Shown here: piece after piece, positions 9,292-17,748 of the stretch | Layout: each line of letters begins with the position of its first letter | Numbering within the stretch: the first letter of the stretch is position 1 | NCBI GenBank assembly: GCA_017882785.1 | Contig: JADGOV010000025.1 | Span: 1 to 32,399, forward strand | Source: Frankiaceae bacterium | Lineage (GTDB): Bacteria; Actinomycetota; Actinomycetes; JADGOV01 | Direction of reading: 5' to 3' | DNA length: 32,399 nt | Notes under the pieces: generated by a model | The model's input: the letters and a program-made list of their open reading frames with translations, nothing else | Database searches by the model: none | What the model was told of the DNA's origin: nothing | Made by a program: the position numbers and the translations under genes

Positions 9292-10335
9292 ATGCGCGCT
9301 GTGGTGTACCGAGGTCCGGGTAGCAAGGTCTGGGACGAAGTGGCCGACCCGGAGGTCATCGACGACACGGATGCGATCGTCCGCGTCGACGCCGTGACGA
9401 TCTGCGGAACGGACCTGCACATCCTCAAGGGCGACGTCCCTGCCGTCACCGATGGACGGATCCTCGGCCACGAGGCGGTCGGGACCGTCCAGGAGGTGGG
9501 GGCCGGGGTCAAGAACGTCAGACCCGGCGACCGTGTGCTGGTCTCGTGCATCTCCGCCTGCGGCCGCTGCAGCTACTGTCGACAGAGTGCGTACGGCCAG
9601 TGCCTGGGCGGCGGTGGCTGGATTCTCGGCCACCGGATCGACGGCACCCAGGCGGACTACGTCCGGGTGCCCTTCGCGGACACCTCCACCTACCTGGTGC
9701 CCGCCGGCGTCCGGGACGAGGACGTGCTCATGCTCGCCGACATCCTGCCGACGAGCTACGAGGTCGGCGTGCTCAACGGGCGGGTGCGGCCAGGGGACAC
9801 GGTGGCCGTGGTCGGCGCGGGCCCGATCGGGCTGTCCGCGATGCTGTCAGCGCGGCTGTTCTCACCGAGGCACATCGTCGCGGTCGACCTGGCGGATCGC
9901 CGACTCGACGCCGCCAAGGAGTTCGGCGCGGACGTGACGGTCAACAACGGCCGGGAGGACACCCTCGCCCGCGTCCTGGAGCTCACCGGCGGGCTCGGCG
10001 CCGACGTCGCGATCGAGGCCGTCGGTGTGCCGGCGTCCTTCGAGCTCTGCACGTCGTTGGTGCGGGCCGGCGGCACCGTCGCGAATATCGGGGTCCACGG
10101 TGGGCCGGCGACCCTTCACCTGGAGGAGCTCTGGATCAAGAACGTGACGATCACGACCGGGCTCGTCGACACCTACTCGACTCCGGTGCTGCTGCGGCTG
10201 CTCACCTCGGGTCAGGTGGACGCCGGCCGGTTCGTGACCCACCGCTTCGCCCTCGGGGAGTTCATGCAGGCCTACGACGTCTTCGCCAACGCCGCGGACA
10301 CCGGTGCGCTGAAGGTGGTCCTGACCCGCGAGTAG
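9292..10335 (+). CDS. Zinc-dependent alcohol dehydrogenase (medium-chain family)
   Basis: 347 aa. Oxidises an alcohol (or reduces the ketone/aldehyde) with a nicotinamide cofactor. Catalytic-zinc ligands C38 (TICGTDLH) and H60-E61 (GHE) are present, and the structural-zinc cysteines C90, C93, C96 and C104 are intact. The Rossmann motif is GAGPIG, and the acidic residue in VAVDLADRR favours NAD over NADP. The general pattern is of the secondary-alcohol/butanediol type, but the substrate cannot be read from sequence. ATG at 9292 has a strong GGAGGG 4-5 bases upstream; an in-frame TTG at 9274 is unlikely. It is a stand-alone gene between folC and ndk and has no obvious link with either. Confidence 0.9.
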   Translation: MRAVVYRGPGSKVWDEVADPEVIDDTDAIVRVDAVTICGTDLHILKGDVPAVTDGRILGHEAVGTVQEVGAGVKNVRPGDRVLVSCISACGRCSYCRQSAYGQCLGGGGWILGHRIDGTQADYVRVPFADTSTYLVPAGVRDEDVLMLADILPTSYEVGVLNGRVRPGDTVAVVGAGPIGLSAMLSARLFSPRHIVAVDLADRRLDAAKEFGADVTVNNGREDTLARVLELTGGLGADVAIEAVGVPASFELCTSLVRAGGTVANIGVHGGPATLHLEELWIKNVTITTGLVDTYSTPVLLRLLTSGQVDAGRFVTHRFALGEFMQAYDVFANAADTGALKVVLTRE

Positions 10336-10355
10336 CGACCCTGCTGGCCCTGCCG

Positions 10356-10380
10356 CCCGTTCGGCCCGTTCGGCCCGTCC
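10356..10380 (+). repeat. Short 9-bp tandem repeat
   Basis: CCCGTTCGG is repeated at 10356-10364 and 10365-10373, followed by a partial copy (CCCGTCCGC, 10374-10382), in the 55-base gap after the dehydrogenase. No function is evident. Confidence 0.6.
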
Positions 10381-10390
10381 GCGTTCTACC

Positions 10391-11131
10391 GTGATGGGCG
10401 TGGAGGTGTCTCGACCGATCGAGCAGGGCCGGCTGTCCGAGCCCGAGGTGGCGGCGCTCGTGGCGCGCGCCGTGGAACTGGACGCGCATCGGGGCAGTGT
10501 CGGCGATCTCGACGTGGCTGCCGTACGGCAGGTGGTCGCCGACGTCGGTGTCTCGGACGCGGCGTTCCAGCAGGCGCTGTCCGAGTGGCGGGCCGGCACG
10601 TTGGTGCCGCAGGTGTCGACGGGTCGGCCGTCGCCGGTGGCCTTGGCTCTCGCCGAGCGGTTGGTGCACGTCCCGCCCGATCGGGCGGCGGCCCGGTTGG
10701 ACGCCGCGCTGAACCGGCAGTGCTTCGACCGCATCAGGCGAGTCGGTGCGCAGAGCCAGTACGTCCGCCGCCGGGGCCTCGTCGCCGATCTGCAACGCGG
10801 CCTCAACCTGCGCGGTCGGATGAGTCTGAAGGAGGTCAGCCGGCTCTCGGTCTCGATCCAGCCGTGTGGCGAGGTCAGCACCCGGATCTCGCTCACCGTC
10901 GATCTCAGCTCCTACCGCCGTTCCCTGCTCGCAGGCTGGATCGGCGGGCCGCTGGTCGCCGGCTCCGCGGTCGCGCTGGGGGCGTTGATCGGTCCGGATG
11001 CGCTGCTGCTGGCCTTGCCGGCCGGAGCTGCCCTGGCTACCGGCGGCTGGGCCGGCGCCGGCATGGCCCTGACCAGTCGACGGGACCGGATCGGGGACGG
11101 ACTCGCCGGTGTGCTGGACGGCATCGCATAG
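10391..11131 (+). CDS. Hypothetical protein with two C-terminal membrane segments
   Basis: 246 aa, not assignable to a named family. Residues 15-66 (LSEPEVAALVARAVELDAHRG..., VRQVVADVGVSDAAFQQAL) form a small helical motif of the 'RAxELxxxxG...VAxEVGIxxxxxxxAL' kind seen at the N-terminus of many uncharacterised membrane-associated proteins. Residues 80-175 are a soluble segment rich in arginine. Two hydrophobic stretches at about 178-200 and 203-228 can span the membrane as a hairpin, leaving a short tail. The start could be GTG 10391, ATG 10394 or GTG 10403; no ribosome-binding site decides. Codon use matches the neighbours, so it is a real gene. It occupies part of the folC-ndk gap. Confidence 0.75.
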   Translation: MMGVEVSRPIEQGRLSEPEVAALVARAVELDAHRGSVGDLDVAAVRQVVADVGVSDAAFQQALSEWRAGTLVPQVSTGRPSPVALALAERLVHVPPDRAAARLDAALNRQCFDRIRRVGAQSQYVRRRGLVADLQRGLNLRGRMSLKEVSRLSVSIQPCGEVSTRISLTVDLSSYRRSLLAGWIGGPLVAGSAVALGALIGPDALLLALPAGAALATGGWAGAGMALTSRRDRIGDGLAGVLDGIA

Positions 11132-11166
11132 CTGCGCCGGCCGTACGCCGCTCGCCGCTCGCCGCT

Positions 11167-11260
11167 CGCCGATCATGCTCCAACGCGCGTTGGACTCGCC
11201 GATCATGCTCGAATGCGCGGTGTCGCCTTCTCCCGAGCGTCCGATTGAGCATGATCGGCG
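11167..11260 (+). repeat. Intergenic GATCATGC repeat element, copy 1
   Basis: CGCCGATCATGCTC occurs at 11167-11180 and again at 11197-11210 (30-bp step), and its exact reverse complement GAGCATGATCGGCG at 11247-11260. Between the direct copies is a perfect 14-bp palindrome, CCAACGCGCGTTGG (11180-11193). The outer arms could fold into a 14-bp stem. The element fills the middle of the 283-base gap between the hypothetical gene and ndk; no gene is seen there. A second copy with the same spacing lies at 19497-19590. Confidence 0.85.
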
Positions 11261-11414
11261 CGGGGGAGGGGTTGGCGTCGGGGGGCCCGTGCGGGGGCGG
11301 GTCGGCGTGGGAGCGGCGGCGTCGAAGCAAGCGTCGGCGCCCCAGCCCGGTTCGGAGACCTGCCGGACAGCCTGGGAGGATTAGGGCGTCCACCCGATCG
11401 AAGGAGATCTGCCC

Positions 11415-11822
11415 GTGTCCGAGCGCACCCTGGTTCTCGTCAAGCCCGACGGCGTGCGCCGCGGCCTCGTCGGTGAGATCGTCAGCCGGCTTGAGCGCAA
11501 GGGGGCCACGCTTGTCGCAATGGAGATGCGCACCCTCGACCGGGCGACGGCGGAGCAGCACTACGGCGAGCACCGCGAGAAGCCGTTCTTCGGTGAGCTC
11601 GTCGAGTTCATCACGTCGGGACCCCTGGTTGCGGTGGTCGTCGAGGGGCATCGAGTCATCGAGGCGTGGCGGACGATGATGGGTGTCACCGACCCGGTGA
11701 ACTCGGCCCCGGGATCGTTGCGTGGCGACTATGCGCTGGTTCTGACGGAAAATCTCGTACACGGCTCGGACTCCCCTGAGTCGGCGGCTCGCGAGGTCGC
11801 GTTGTTCTTTCCGCGGCTCTGA
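11415..11822 (+). CDS. ndk: Nucleoside diphosphate kinase
   Basis: 135 aa, the usual length. Transfers the terminal phosphate of ATP to other nucleoside diphosphates through a phosphohistidine. The catalytic histidine is H116 in [13 protein letters not shown], the family signature. The N-terminal [18 protein letters not shown] and the [13 protein letters not shown] segment (where many homologues have AAPGTIRGDF) are also typical. GTG at 11415 is supported by AAGGAGATC nine bases upstream. Its location next to mreB is conserved in actinobacteria, though 137 bases with a possible promoter separate them, so it need not be part of the mre transcript. Confidence 0.97.
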   Translation: MSERTLVLVKPDGVRRGLVGEIVSRLERKGATLVAMEMRTLDRATAEQHYGEHREKPFFGELVEFITSGPLVAVVVEGHRVIEAWRTMMGVTDPVNSAPGSLRGDYALVLTENLVHGSDSPESAAREVALFFPRL

Positions 11823-11909
11823 CCTCGCGGAGAAGGGACCGCTCGCTTCCGTGTCGCAGTCGTAACCCACACTGGGCGTGTTTCCCCTCCGCAGGCGCCG
11901 ATGTCCACC

Positions 11910-11915
11910 TAGGCT
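11910..11915 (+). promoter_or_regulatory. Likely -10 box for the mre operon
   Basis: TAGGCT lies in the ndk-mreB gap, 29 bases before ATG 11945 and 44 before GTG 11960. It fits TAnnnT; a -35 is not clear. Confidence 0.35.
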
Positions 11916-11959
11916 TCGAAGACGCCGTATGCGTCGGCAACGAGATGGAAGGCGGCGAC

Positions 11960-12991
11960 GTGGGCAGGGCGGGCACGTTGCTCGGCAGAGACATCGCTGT
12001 CGATCTGGGTACTGCGAACACATTGGTGTACGTACGCGGCAAGGGCATCGTGCTCAACGAACCGTCCGTCGTGGCCCTAAACCTGGACACGGGCGGCATC
12101 CTGGCCGTCGGTACGCAGGCAAAGCGGATGATCGGTCGTACGCCGGCCAATGTCGTCGCGGTGCGACCGCTGCGGGACGGCGTCATCGCCGACTTCGACA
12201 TCACTGAGAGAATGCTGCGTTACTTCATCCAGCGGGTGCACCGCCGTCGGCACTTCGCCAAGCCGCGGGTGGTCGTGTGTGTCCCTTCCGGGATCACCAG
12301 CGTGGAGCGGCGGGCGGTGGTCGACGCCGGCAACCAGGCTGGCGCGAGCCGGGTCTATGTCATCGACGAGCCGATGGCGGCCGCGATCGGTGCCGGACTC
12401 CCGGTCGAGCAGCCGACCGGCAACATGATCGTAGACATCGGCGGAGGCACCACCGAGGTGGCCATCATCTCCCTCGGCGGGGTCGTGGCCAGCATGTCGA
12501 TTCGCACCGGGGGTGACGAACTCGACCAAGCGATCATCACGCACGTTCGGAAGGAGCGTGGCCTCTCTCTAGGGGAGCGCACCGCAGAGGACGTGAAGAT
12601 GGCGATCGGGTCGGCCTGGCCGGCTCCGGACGAGCCCTCGGCGGAAATTCGTGGCCGGGACCTCGTGTCGGGTCTGCCGAAGACCATCGTCGTGAGCTCC
12701 GAGGAGATCCGGCGGGCGATGGATGAGCCGCTCGGGGTCATCGTGGACGCTGTCAAGAATACGCTGGACCGTTGCCCGCCAGAACTGGCAGGCGACGTCA
12801 TGGAACGGGGCATCGTGCTCTCCGGCGGGGGTGCGCTGCTGCGCGGGCTGGACGAGCGGGTCCGGGAGGAAACCGGCGTGCCGACCCTCGTGACTGACGG
12901 ACCGTTGCTCTCGGTCGCGATGGGTGCGGGTCGCTGTGTCGAGGAGTTCGAGGCGCTGCAGCCTGTCCTCCTCTCCGAAGTTTCCGGTTGA
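11960..12991 (+). CDS. mreB: Rod shape-determining protein MreB (bacterial actin)
   Basis: 343 aa from GTG 11960. Actin-like ATPase that forms membrane-bound filaments and steers lateral peptidoglycan synthesis. Actin-fold motifs are clear: phosphate 1 ([12 protein letters not shown]), phosphate 2 ([11 protein letters not shown]) and the adenosine motif ([13 protein letters not shown]). The whole chain aligns well with actinobacterial MreB ([37 protein letters not shown]). The start at 11960 is preferred because GGAAGG lies 6-7 bases upstream; ATG at 11945 would add five residues and has a poor upstream site. It heads the mreBCD-mrdA-rodA set, with mreC starting 3 bases after its stop. Confidence 0.96.
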   Translation: MGRAGTLLGRDIAVDLGTANTLVYVRGKGIVLNEPSVVALNLDTGGILAVGTQAKRMIGRTPANVVAVRPLRDGVIADFDITERMLRYFIQRVHRRRHFAKPRVVVCVPSGITSVERRAVVDAGNQAGASRVYVIDEPMAAAIGAGLPVEQPTGNMIVDIGGGTTEVAIISLGGVVASMSIRTGGDELDQAIITHVRKERGLSLGERTAEDVKMAIGSAWPAPDEPSAEIRGRDLVSGLPKTIVVSSEEIRRAMDEPLGVIVDAVKNTLDRCPPELAGDVMERGIVLSGGGALLRGLDERVREETGVPTLVTDGPLLSVAMGAGRCVEEFEALQPVLLSEVSG

Positions 12992-12994
12992 CCA

Positions 12995-13909
12995 ATGCTG
13001 CGTGACTTTCGCCTATCCCGGGTGCTACTGGCCCTCCTGCTGGTCCTTGCCTTCGTCTTCATCACACTCGACTACCGGGCTGGCCGGGGCTCGCCGCTCG
13101 ACGGCGTTCGGCACGGTGCCGCCCGGGTCTTCGGGCCGATACAGGAGGGGATCGCAGCAGGTGCTCGCCCCGTCGGTCACGTCTTCGCTGGGGTGACCGC
13201 CGGCACAGCCGCCAAGGCGCGTGCGGATCGGTTGGCAACGGAGAACACCGCGCTGCGTACCCAACTCGCGATGACCCGTGCGCAGGTGAGCAAGGGTCCG
13301 CTCGAGGCATTGTTGGGTCTGGCGGGGAAGGACCGCTTCCGCATCGTGGCCGGCCGCGTCGTGGCCATCGGTACCGGTCTCGGCTTCTCCTGGACCGCCA
13401 CCGTGGATGCAGGCAGTCGCGACGGTGTCGTCGCGGACCTCCCCGTGGTCGATGGCGACGGTCTGGTCGGCCGGGTGAAGACGACCACCGCCTCCACGGC
13501 CACCGTGCTGCTCACAGCGGATCCGTCCTCCAAGGTGGGCGTACGGGTCGCCGGGTCGGGGGAGGTGGGCGTGGTCAGCGGTCAGGCCACCGGGCCCTTG
13601 GCGCTGCAGATGCTCGATGCCAACGCCGTTCTGCGGGTGGGGCAGACGGTGTCCACGTTCGGCTCGCCGCGGGGCCGGCCTTATGCCGCCGGCATCCCGG
13701 TCGGTCGGGTCAGCCGAATCCTCCCCGGTCCGGGCCCGGGCACGCGGAACGCGCTGGTCACACCCTTCGCCCTGTCCTCGGCGCTCGACGTCGTGGGCAT
13801 CGTGGTCGCGGCGCCCCGCGTGTCCAGGCGCGAAGCCGTGCTGCCGCCCAAGCCCAAGCCGGTTGTCAGCGCGCCTACATCACGGCCCACGACCTCGGGT
13901 CGGCCTTGA
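12995..13909 (+). CDS. mreC: Rod shape-determining protein MreC
   Basis: 304 aa. Bitopic membrane protein linking MreB to the PBP2-RodA synthase. One transmembrane helix (about 10-26, VLLALLLVLAFVFITLDY) is followed by a coiled coil around residues 65-95 (ADRLATENTALRTQLAM...) and the two beta-barrel MreC domain (GRVVAIGTGLGFSWTATVDAGS, VVDGDGLVGRVKT, LTADPSSKVGVR). The tail is proline- and lysine-rich, ending in PTSRPTTSGRP. ATG at 12995 comes 3 bases after mreB and its own ribosome-binding site overlaps the mreB end (GAAGTTTCCGG region), so translation is probably coupled. Length is within the actinobacterial range. Confidence 0.95.
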   Translation: MLRDFRLSRVLLALLLVLAFVFITLDYRAGRGSPLDGVRHGAARVFGPIQEGIAAGARPVGHVFAGVTAGTAAKARADRLATENTALRTQLAMTRAQVSKGPLEALLGLAGKDRFRIVAGRVVAIGTGLGFSWTATVDAGSRDGVVADLPVVDGDGLVGRVKTTTASTATVLLTADPSSKVGVRVAGSGEVGVVSGQATGPLALQMLDANAVLRVGQTVSTFGSPRGRPYAAGIPVGRVSRILPGPGPGTRNALVTPFALSSALDVVGIVVAAPRVSRREAVLPPKPKPVVSAPTSRPTTSGRP

Positions 13910-13910
13910 G

Positions 13911-14522
13911 ATGTCCTGGTCGCGCGCGCTGGTCGTCGGCGTCCTGGTCGCACTCGCCGTACTGCTGCAGTCCAGCCTGCTGGCTCGGCTGCCACTGCCC
14001 GGTGGCGACCCGCAGCTGCTCGTCCTGCTCGTCTCCGCGGTCGCCTGGACCTACGGTCCCAACGCGGGGATGGTGACGGGTTTCGCGGGCGGGGTACTGG
14101 CCGATCTGACCCCACCGTCGGACCAGCCACTGGGTCGTTCCGTCCTGGTTCTCGTGGTCGTCGGTGAGATCGTCGGGCTCCTCCGCCGCCGCCCGAGCGG
14201 CATTGGCTGGCCGTTGTTCGTGGTGGCGCTGGCCACGGTCGTGGCCGGGTTCGGCGCGGCCGCGGTCGGTGCCGTCCTGCAGCAGCCGCAGCTGCCGTGG
14301 GGTCGGCTGACGGGGGCGGTTCTCGCGGCCGCAGCGTACAACGTCGCGCTGGCCCCGTTCGTGCTCCCGCTCGTCGGCTCCGGTCGCCGCACCGGGGTTT
14401 CGAGCCGGACCCTGGGACCGGCGCCGATCAGGGGCCTGGCGCCCGTCCGGCGACGTCGCCGTGATCCGTCCGTCGCCGGCGGTTCGCTCGATCGCTCGCC
14501 GGCCGCGGGAGGTGCGCGGTGA
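13911..14522 (+). CDS. mreD: Rod shape-determining protein MreD
   Basis: 203 aa. Integral membrane partner of MreC in the elongation machine. About five hydrophobic segments lie in residues 5-160 (RALVVGVLVALAVLLQSSLL, LLVLLVSAVAWTYG, GFAGGVLADLTPP, SVLVLVVVGEIVGLL and LFVVALATVVAGFGAAAVGAV). The GFAGGVLADL motif is typical of MreD. The last 45 residues are arginine-rich and probably cytoplasmic. ATG 13911 is one base after the mreC stop. The ORF is open upstream in this frame inside mreC, but only 13911 gives the usual N-terminal membrane helix. The stop overlaps the mrdA start (GTGA). Confidence 0.92.
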   Translation: MSWSRALVVGVLVALAVLLQSSLLARLPLPGGDPQLLVLLVSAVAWTYGPNAGMVTGFAGGVLADLTPPSDQPLGRSVLVLVVVGEIVGLLRRRPSGIGWPLFVVALATVVAGFGAAAVGAVLQQPQLPWGRLTGAVLAAAAYNVALAPFVLPLVGSGRRTGVSSRTLGPAPIRGLAPVRRRRRDPSVAGGSLDRSPAAGGAR

Positions 14523-16558
14523 AGTACACCTCGCGCTATGGCCTGCGCCTCGGCGTGCTGCGCTTCCTCGTCTTCGGGTTGCTGCTGGCCCTGTTCGGAC
14601 AGCTCTGGTACCTGCAGATCGTGGGCGGGGAAACCTACCGGCGGGCCGCGGTGGAGAACCACGTGCGGGACGTCGTCGTACCGGCCGATCGGGGCCGGAT
14701 CCTCGATGACCAGGGCCGAGCGCTGGTGGCCAATCGGACAGTGCTGCGGATCACGGTGGACCGCATCGCGCTCAGTCGCCAGCGCGACCACGGGACGGCG
14801 GTGCTGCACCGGCTGGCCGGGCTGTTGCGGGTGTCGTACGCCGATGTGCGGCACCGCATCACACTCTGTGGCAAGGGGGTGCCGCAGCCGTGCTGGAACG
14901 GGTCGCCTTTCCAACCCATCCCGGTCAGCGAGCAGGCCGACCCCATGGTCGCGCTGCAGATCAACGAGCAGTCCGAGTCCTACCCGGGCGTATCGGCCGA
15001 GGTGGCCACCTCCCGGTCCTACCCGCGTCCGTCCCAGGCGCTGGCCGCCCACGTGCTCGGCTACGTCGCGCCGATCAGCGAGGGTGAGCTCAGCACGTTG
15101 AGTACCGAGCAGCAGGACATTCGACGCAATGACGTCGTGGGCCGAGCCGGGCTGGAGACGAGCTACAACGGGCTGCTCTCCGGGCGGGACGGCATCCGGC
15201 GGGTTGCCGTAGACGCGGTGGGCGGCGTTACCGCCACCGTGAGCGAAACTCCTGCCGTAAGTGGCGATGACCTCCTCACCAGCCTCGATGCCAAGGTGCA
15301 GGCCGTGCTCGAGCGGGCGCTCGGACTGGGGTTGGCCCGGGCCCGTTCCTTCGGCCAACCGGCGAAAACGGCGGCCGGGGTGGTGCTCGACGCTCAGACC
15401 GGTCACGTCGTGGCCATGGCGAGTTATCCCGCGTACAACCCGGAGATCTTCATCGGGGGCATCTCGGCGGCCGACTACCGCGCGGTGACCAGCCGCAAGG
15501 CGGGCGTGCCGTTGCTCAACCGGGCCATTCAGGGCGAGTACGCACCTGGGTCGTCATTCAAGCCGATCTCGGTGTCCGCCGTGGTCAAGGAGGGCACCGC
15601 CAACTTCCACGACACCTACTCCTGTCCCAGCGGTGTCACGATCGGTAACCGCGTCTTCCACAACTTCGAGAGCACCTCATTGGGCCAGATCAACATGCAC
15701 ACCGTGTTGGTCAAGTCCTGCGACACGGTGTTCTACCAGTTCGCCAACCACGACTGGTTCGCCGATCAGCGTCGGATCAAGAATGGGCAGCCGCCCATCG
15801 AGGCAGTGCAGAACATGGCTCGGGCCTACGGACTGGGCCAGGACACCGGTATCGACCTGCCGTCGGAGAGCGGCGGGCTGATCGAGGACCGCGCCAGCAA
15901 ACTGGCGCGGTGGAAGACCTATCTGCGGCGCAACGCCTGCGCCGGGGCGAAGCGGCGGCCAGCCAGCGACCCGATCCATCAGTTGGACGTCGAGAACTGT
16001 ACGGACGGCTGGAGGTTCCGCGACGCCGACCAGGCAAATGAGAACATCGGACAGGGCACGGTGCTCGTGACGCCGCTGCAGTTGGCGGCCGCGTACGCCT
16101 CGCTGGTCAATGGCGGCACTGTTTACTCTCCGCGGATCGGTGCGGTCGTCCGCGCGCCGAACGGCCGCATCGTCCGGCGGATAGCGAGCCCCGTCCGCGG
16201 CCATGTACCGATCTCCGCCCGCCTGCGGGCGGACATCGTCAGCGCCCTCTACGACGTGCCGCGCGCGGGCACGGCGGCGGGGGCTTTCGGCGGCTTCCCG
16301 CTGGACACCGTGCACGTCGGCGGGAAGACCGGGACCGCGCAGTCTGGACTGGACACCAAGTACGACACGTCGTGGTTCGCGTCGTTCGCCGGACTGCCCG
16401 GCAAGCCCGCGAAGTACGTTGCGGTCGTGACCATTCCGCAAGCCGGTCAGGGCGCCCGCGCGGCAGCTCCGGCGGTCCGGGCAATCTGGGAGGGCATCTT
16501 CGGCGTCGGTCAGGCGCCGGCGGCGAAGCCCAGCCAGACGAGTGGGCGGCGACCATGA
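14519..16558 (+). CDS. mrdA: Penicillin-binding protein 2, elongation transpeptidase
   Basis: 679 aa. Class B transpeptidase that cross-links new lateral-wall peptidoglycan together with RodA. A membrane anchor lies at about 11-33 (LGVLRFLVFGLLLALFG), then the PBP dimerisation domain (VVPADRGRILDDQGRALVAN at 53-72) and the transpeptidase domain. Active-site motifs are S345-SFK348 (YAPGSSFKP), S400-C-D402 and K603-TG605 (GGKTGTAQ). Residues 470-505 (RRNACAGAKRRPASDPI...) form an insertion with two cysteines near the active-site rim, as often seen in actinobacterial PBP2. GTG 14519 overlaps the mreD stop by 4 bases, and the stop overlaps rodA (ATGA). Confidence 0.96.
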   Translation: MKYTSRYGLRLGVLRFLVFGLLLALFGQLWYLQIVGGETYRRAAVENHVRDVVVPADRGRILDDQGRALVANRTVLRITVDRIALSRQRDHGTAVLHRLAGLLRVSYADVRHRITLCGKGVPQPCWNGSPFQPIPVSEQADPMVALQINEQSESYPGVSAEVATSRSYPRPSQALAAHVLGYVAPISEGELSTLSTEQQDIRRNDVVGRAGLETSYNGLLSGRDGIRRVAVDAVGGVTATVSETPAVSGDDLLTSLDAKVQAVLERALGLGLARARSFGQPAKTAAGVVLDAQTGHVVAMASYPAYNPEIFIGGISAADYRAVTSRKAGVPLLNRAIQGEYAPGSSFKPISVSAVVKEGTANFHDTYSCPSGVTIGNRVFHNFESTSLGQINMHTVLVKSCDTVFYQFANHDWFADQRRIKNGQPPIEAVQNMARAYGLGQDTGIDLPSESGGLIEDRASKLARWKTYLRRNACAGAKRRPASDPIHQLDVENCTDGWRFRDADQANENIGQGTVLVTPLQLAAAYASLVNGGTVYSPRIGAVVRAPNGRIVRRIASPVRGHVPISARLRADIVSALYDVPRAGTAAGAFGGFPLDTVHVGGKTGTAQSGLDTKYDTSWFASFAGLPGKPAKYVAVVTIPQAGQGARAAAPAVRAIWEGIFGVGQAPAAKPSQTSGRRP

Positions 16559-17748
16559 CCACGCTGGCCGACAGTCTCGTCGCCCTGCGCGGCCGGTCGT
16601 CGATGCGGGAACGGCTGCGCATGCGGGACACCGTTGTGCGCCGCTTCGACTTCCTGCTCCTCGGCTCGTCGCTGACCTTGTGCGCACTTGGCGCCGTCCT
16701 GGTCTGGTCTGCCACGCGCGGCCCGGCGGCGATCAGCGGCACGTCACCAACCGAGTACTTGCACCGCGATGCACTGAACATCGGCATAGGCGTGATGCTG
16801 GGCGCGGTGACCATGGTGCTCGGCGGCCCCCGGTTGCGGCGCTGGACACCTGGGGTCTACCTGCTGGCCTGCGCGCTGCTCCTGCTGGTCCTCGGCCCGC
16901 TCGGCGCGACGGTGAACGGGTCGCACTCCTGGATCATCCTCGGCGGCGGATTCCAGCTTCAGCCGGCCGAGGTGGCCAAGCTGGCATTGGTGTTGTCGCT
17001 GGCGTTGGTGCTGGGTGAGTGGCGGGCCACACCCGAGGGGCCGGGCACGCCGGAGGTCCTCCTGGTGCTGGGTTTGGCTGCGGTGCCGATCGGTCTGGTG
17101 CTGCTGCAGCCCGACCTGGGCACGGTGATGGTTCTCGTCTTCACGGTGATCGGCGTGCTGATGGTGTCCGGCGCCTCCCGCCGCTGGGTGGTCGCGTTGC
17201 TGCTGGTCGGCGTGCTCGGCAGCATCGGGGTGGTGCAGCTGAACGTGCTCAAGGACTACCAGCTGCAGCGGTTCACAGCCTTCCTGCACCCCGGCACCGA
17301 CCCACGCGGGTTCGGCTACAACGCCACCCAGGCCAAGATCACTGTGGCTTCGGGTGGGCTGCTGGGGGTCGGGCTGGGACACGGCGCGCAGACCAGCGGC
17401 CGGTTCGTCCCCGAACAGCACACCGACTTCATCTTCACCGTGGCCGGGGAAGAGCTGGGCTTCCTCGGCTGCTCGGTCATCCTCGCCCTGTTGGGCCTGG
17501 TGCTGTGGCGTGGGCTGCGCATCGCCGCCCGCTCACCGGACCCGTACGGCGCACTCGTGGCGGCCGGCGTGGTCTGCTGGTTTGCCTTCCAGACGTTCCA
17601 GAACATCGGCATGACCGTAGGGCTGATGCCCATCACCGGGCTGCCACTGCCGTTCCTGTCCTATGGTGGCTCGGCGATGTTCGCCAATCTGGTCGCAATC
17701 GGGTTGCTGGAGAGTGTCGCTATCGGCACGCCGCGTCGGGTCAGGTAG
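16555..17748 (+). CDS. rodA: Peptidoglycan glycosyltransferase RodA (SEDS family)
   Basis: 397 aa. SEDS-family glycan polymerase that works with PBP2. About ten membrane segments can be counted. The catalytic aspartate is D187 in LLQPDLGT, and SWIILGGGFQLQPAEVAKLAL, VPEQHTDFIFTVAGEELGF and the final LPFLSYGGSAMFANLVAIGLL are hallmark SEDS motifs. ATG 16555 overlaps the mrdA stop (ATGA), giving tight coupling; the open frame running upstream inside mrdA is not used. The gene ends 8 bases inside the oppositely oriented regulator gene that follows, so this is the end of the mre-rod operon. Confidence 0.96.
   Translation: MTTLADSLVALRGRSSMRERLRMRDTVVRRFDFLLLGSSLTLCALGAVLVWSATRGPAAISGTSPTEYLHRDALNIGIGVMLGAVTMVLGGPRLRRWTPGVYLLACALLLLVLGPLGATVNGSHSWIILGGGFQLQPAEVAKLALVLSLALVLGEWRATPEGPGTPEVLLVLGLAAVPIGLVLLQPDLGTVMVLVFTVIGVLMVSGASRRWVVALLLVGVLGSIGVVQLNVLKDYQLQRFTAFLHPGTDPRGFGYNATQAKITVASGGLLGVGLGHGAQTSGRFVPEQHTDFIFTVAGEELGFLGCSVILALLGLVLWRGLRIAARSPDPYGALVAAGVVCWFAFQTFQNIGMTVGLMPITGLPLPFLSYGGSAMFANLVAIGLLESVAIGTPRRVR

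Noticed and set aside
11167-11260. CRISPR-like array
   Set aside because: Only two direct units with a 30-bp step plus one inverted copy, no spacer diversity and no cas genes; the second locus shows the same geometry, so it is a dispersed repeat instead.
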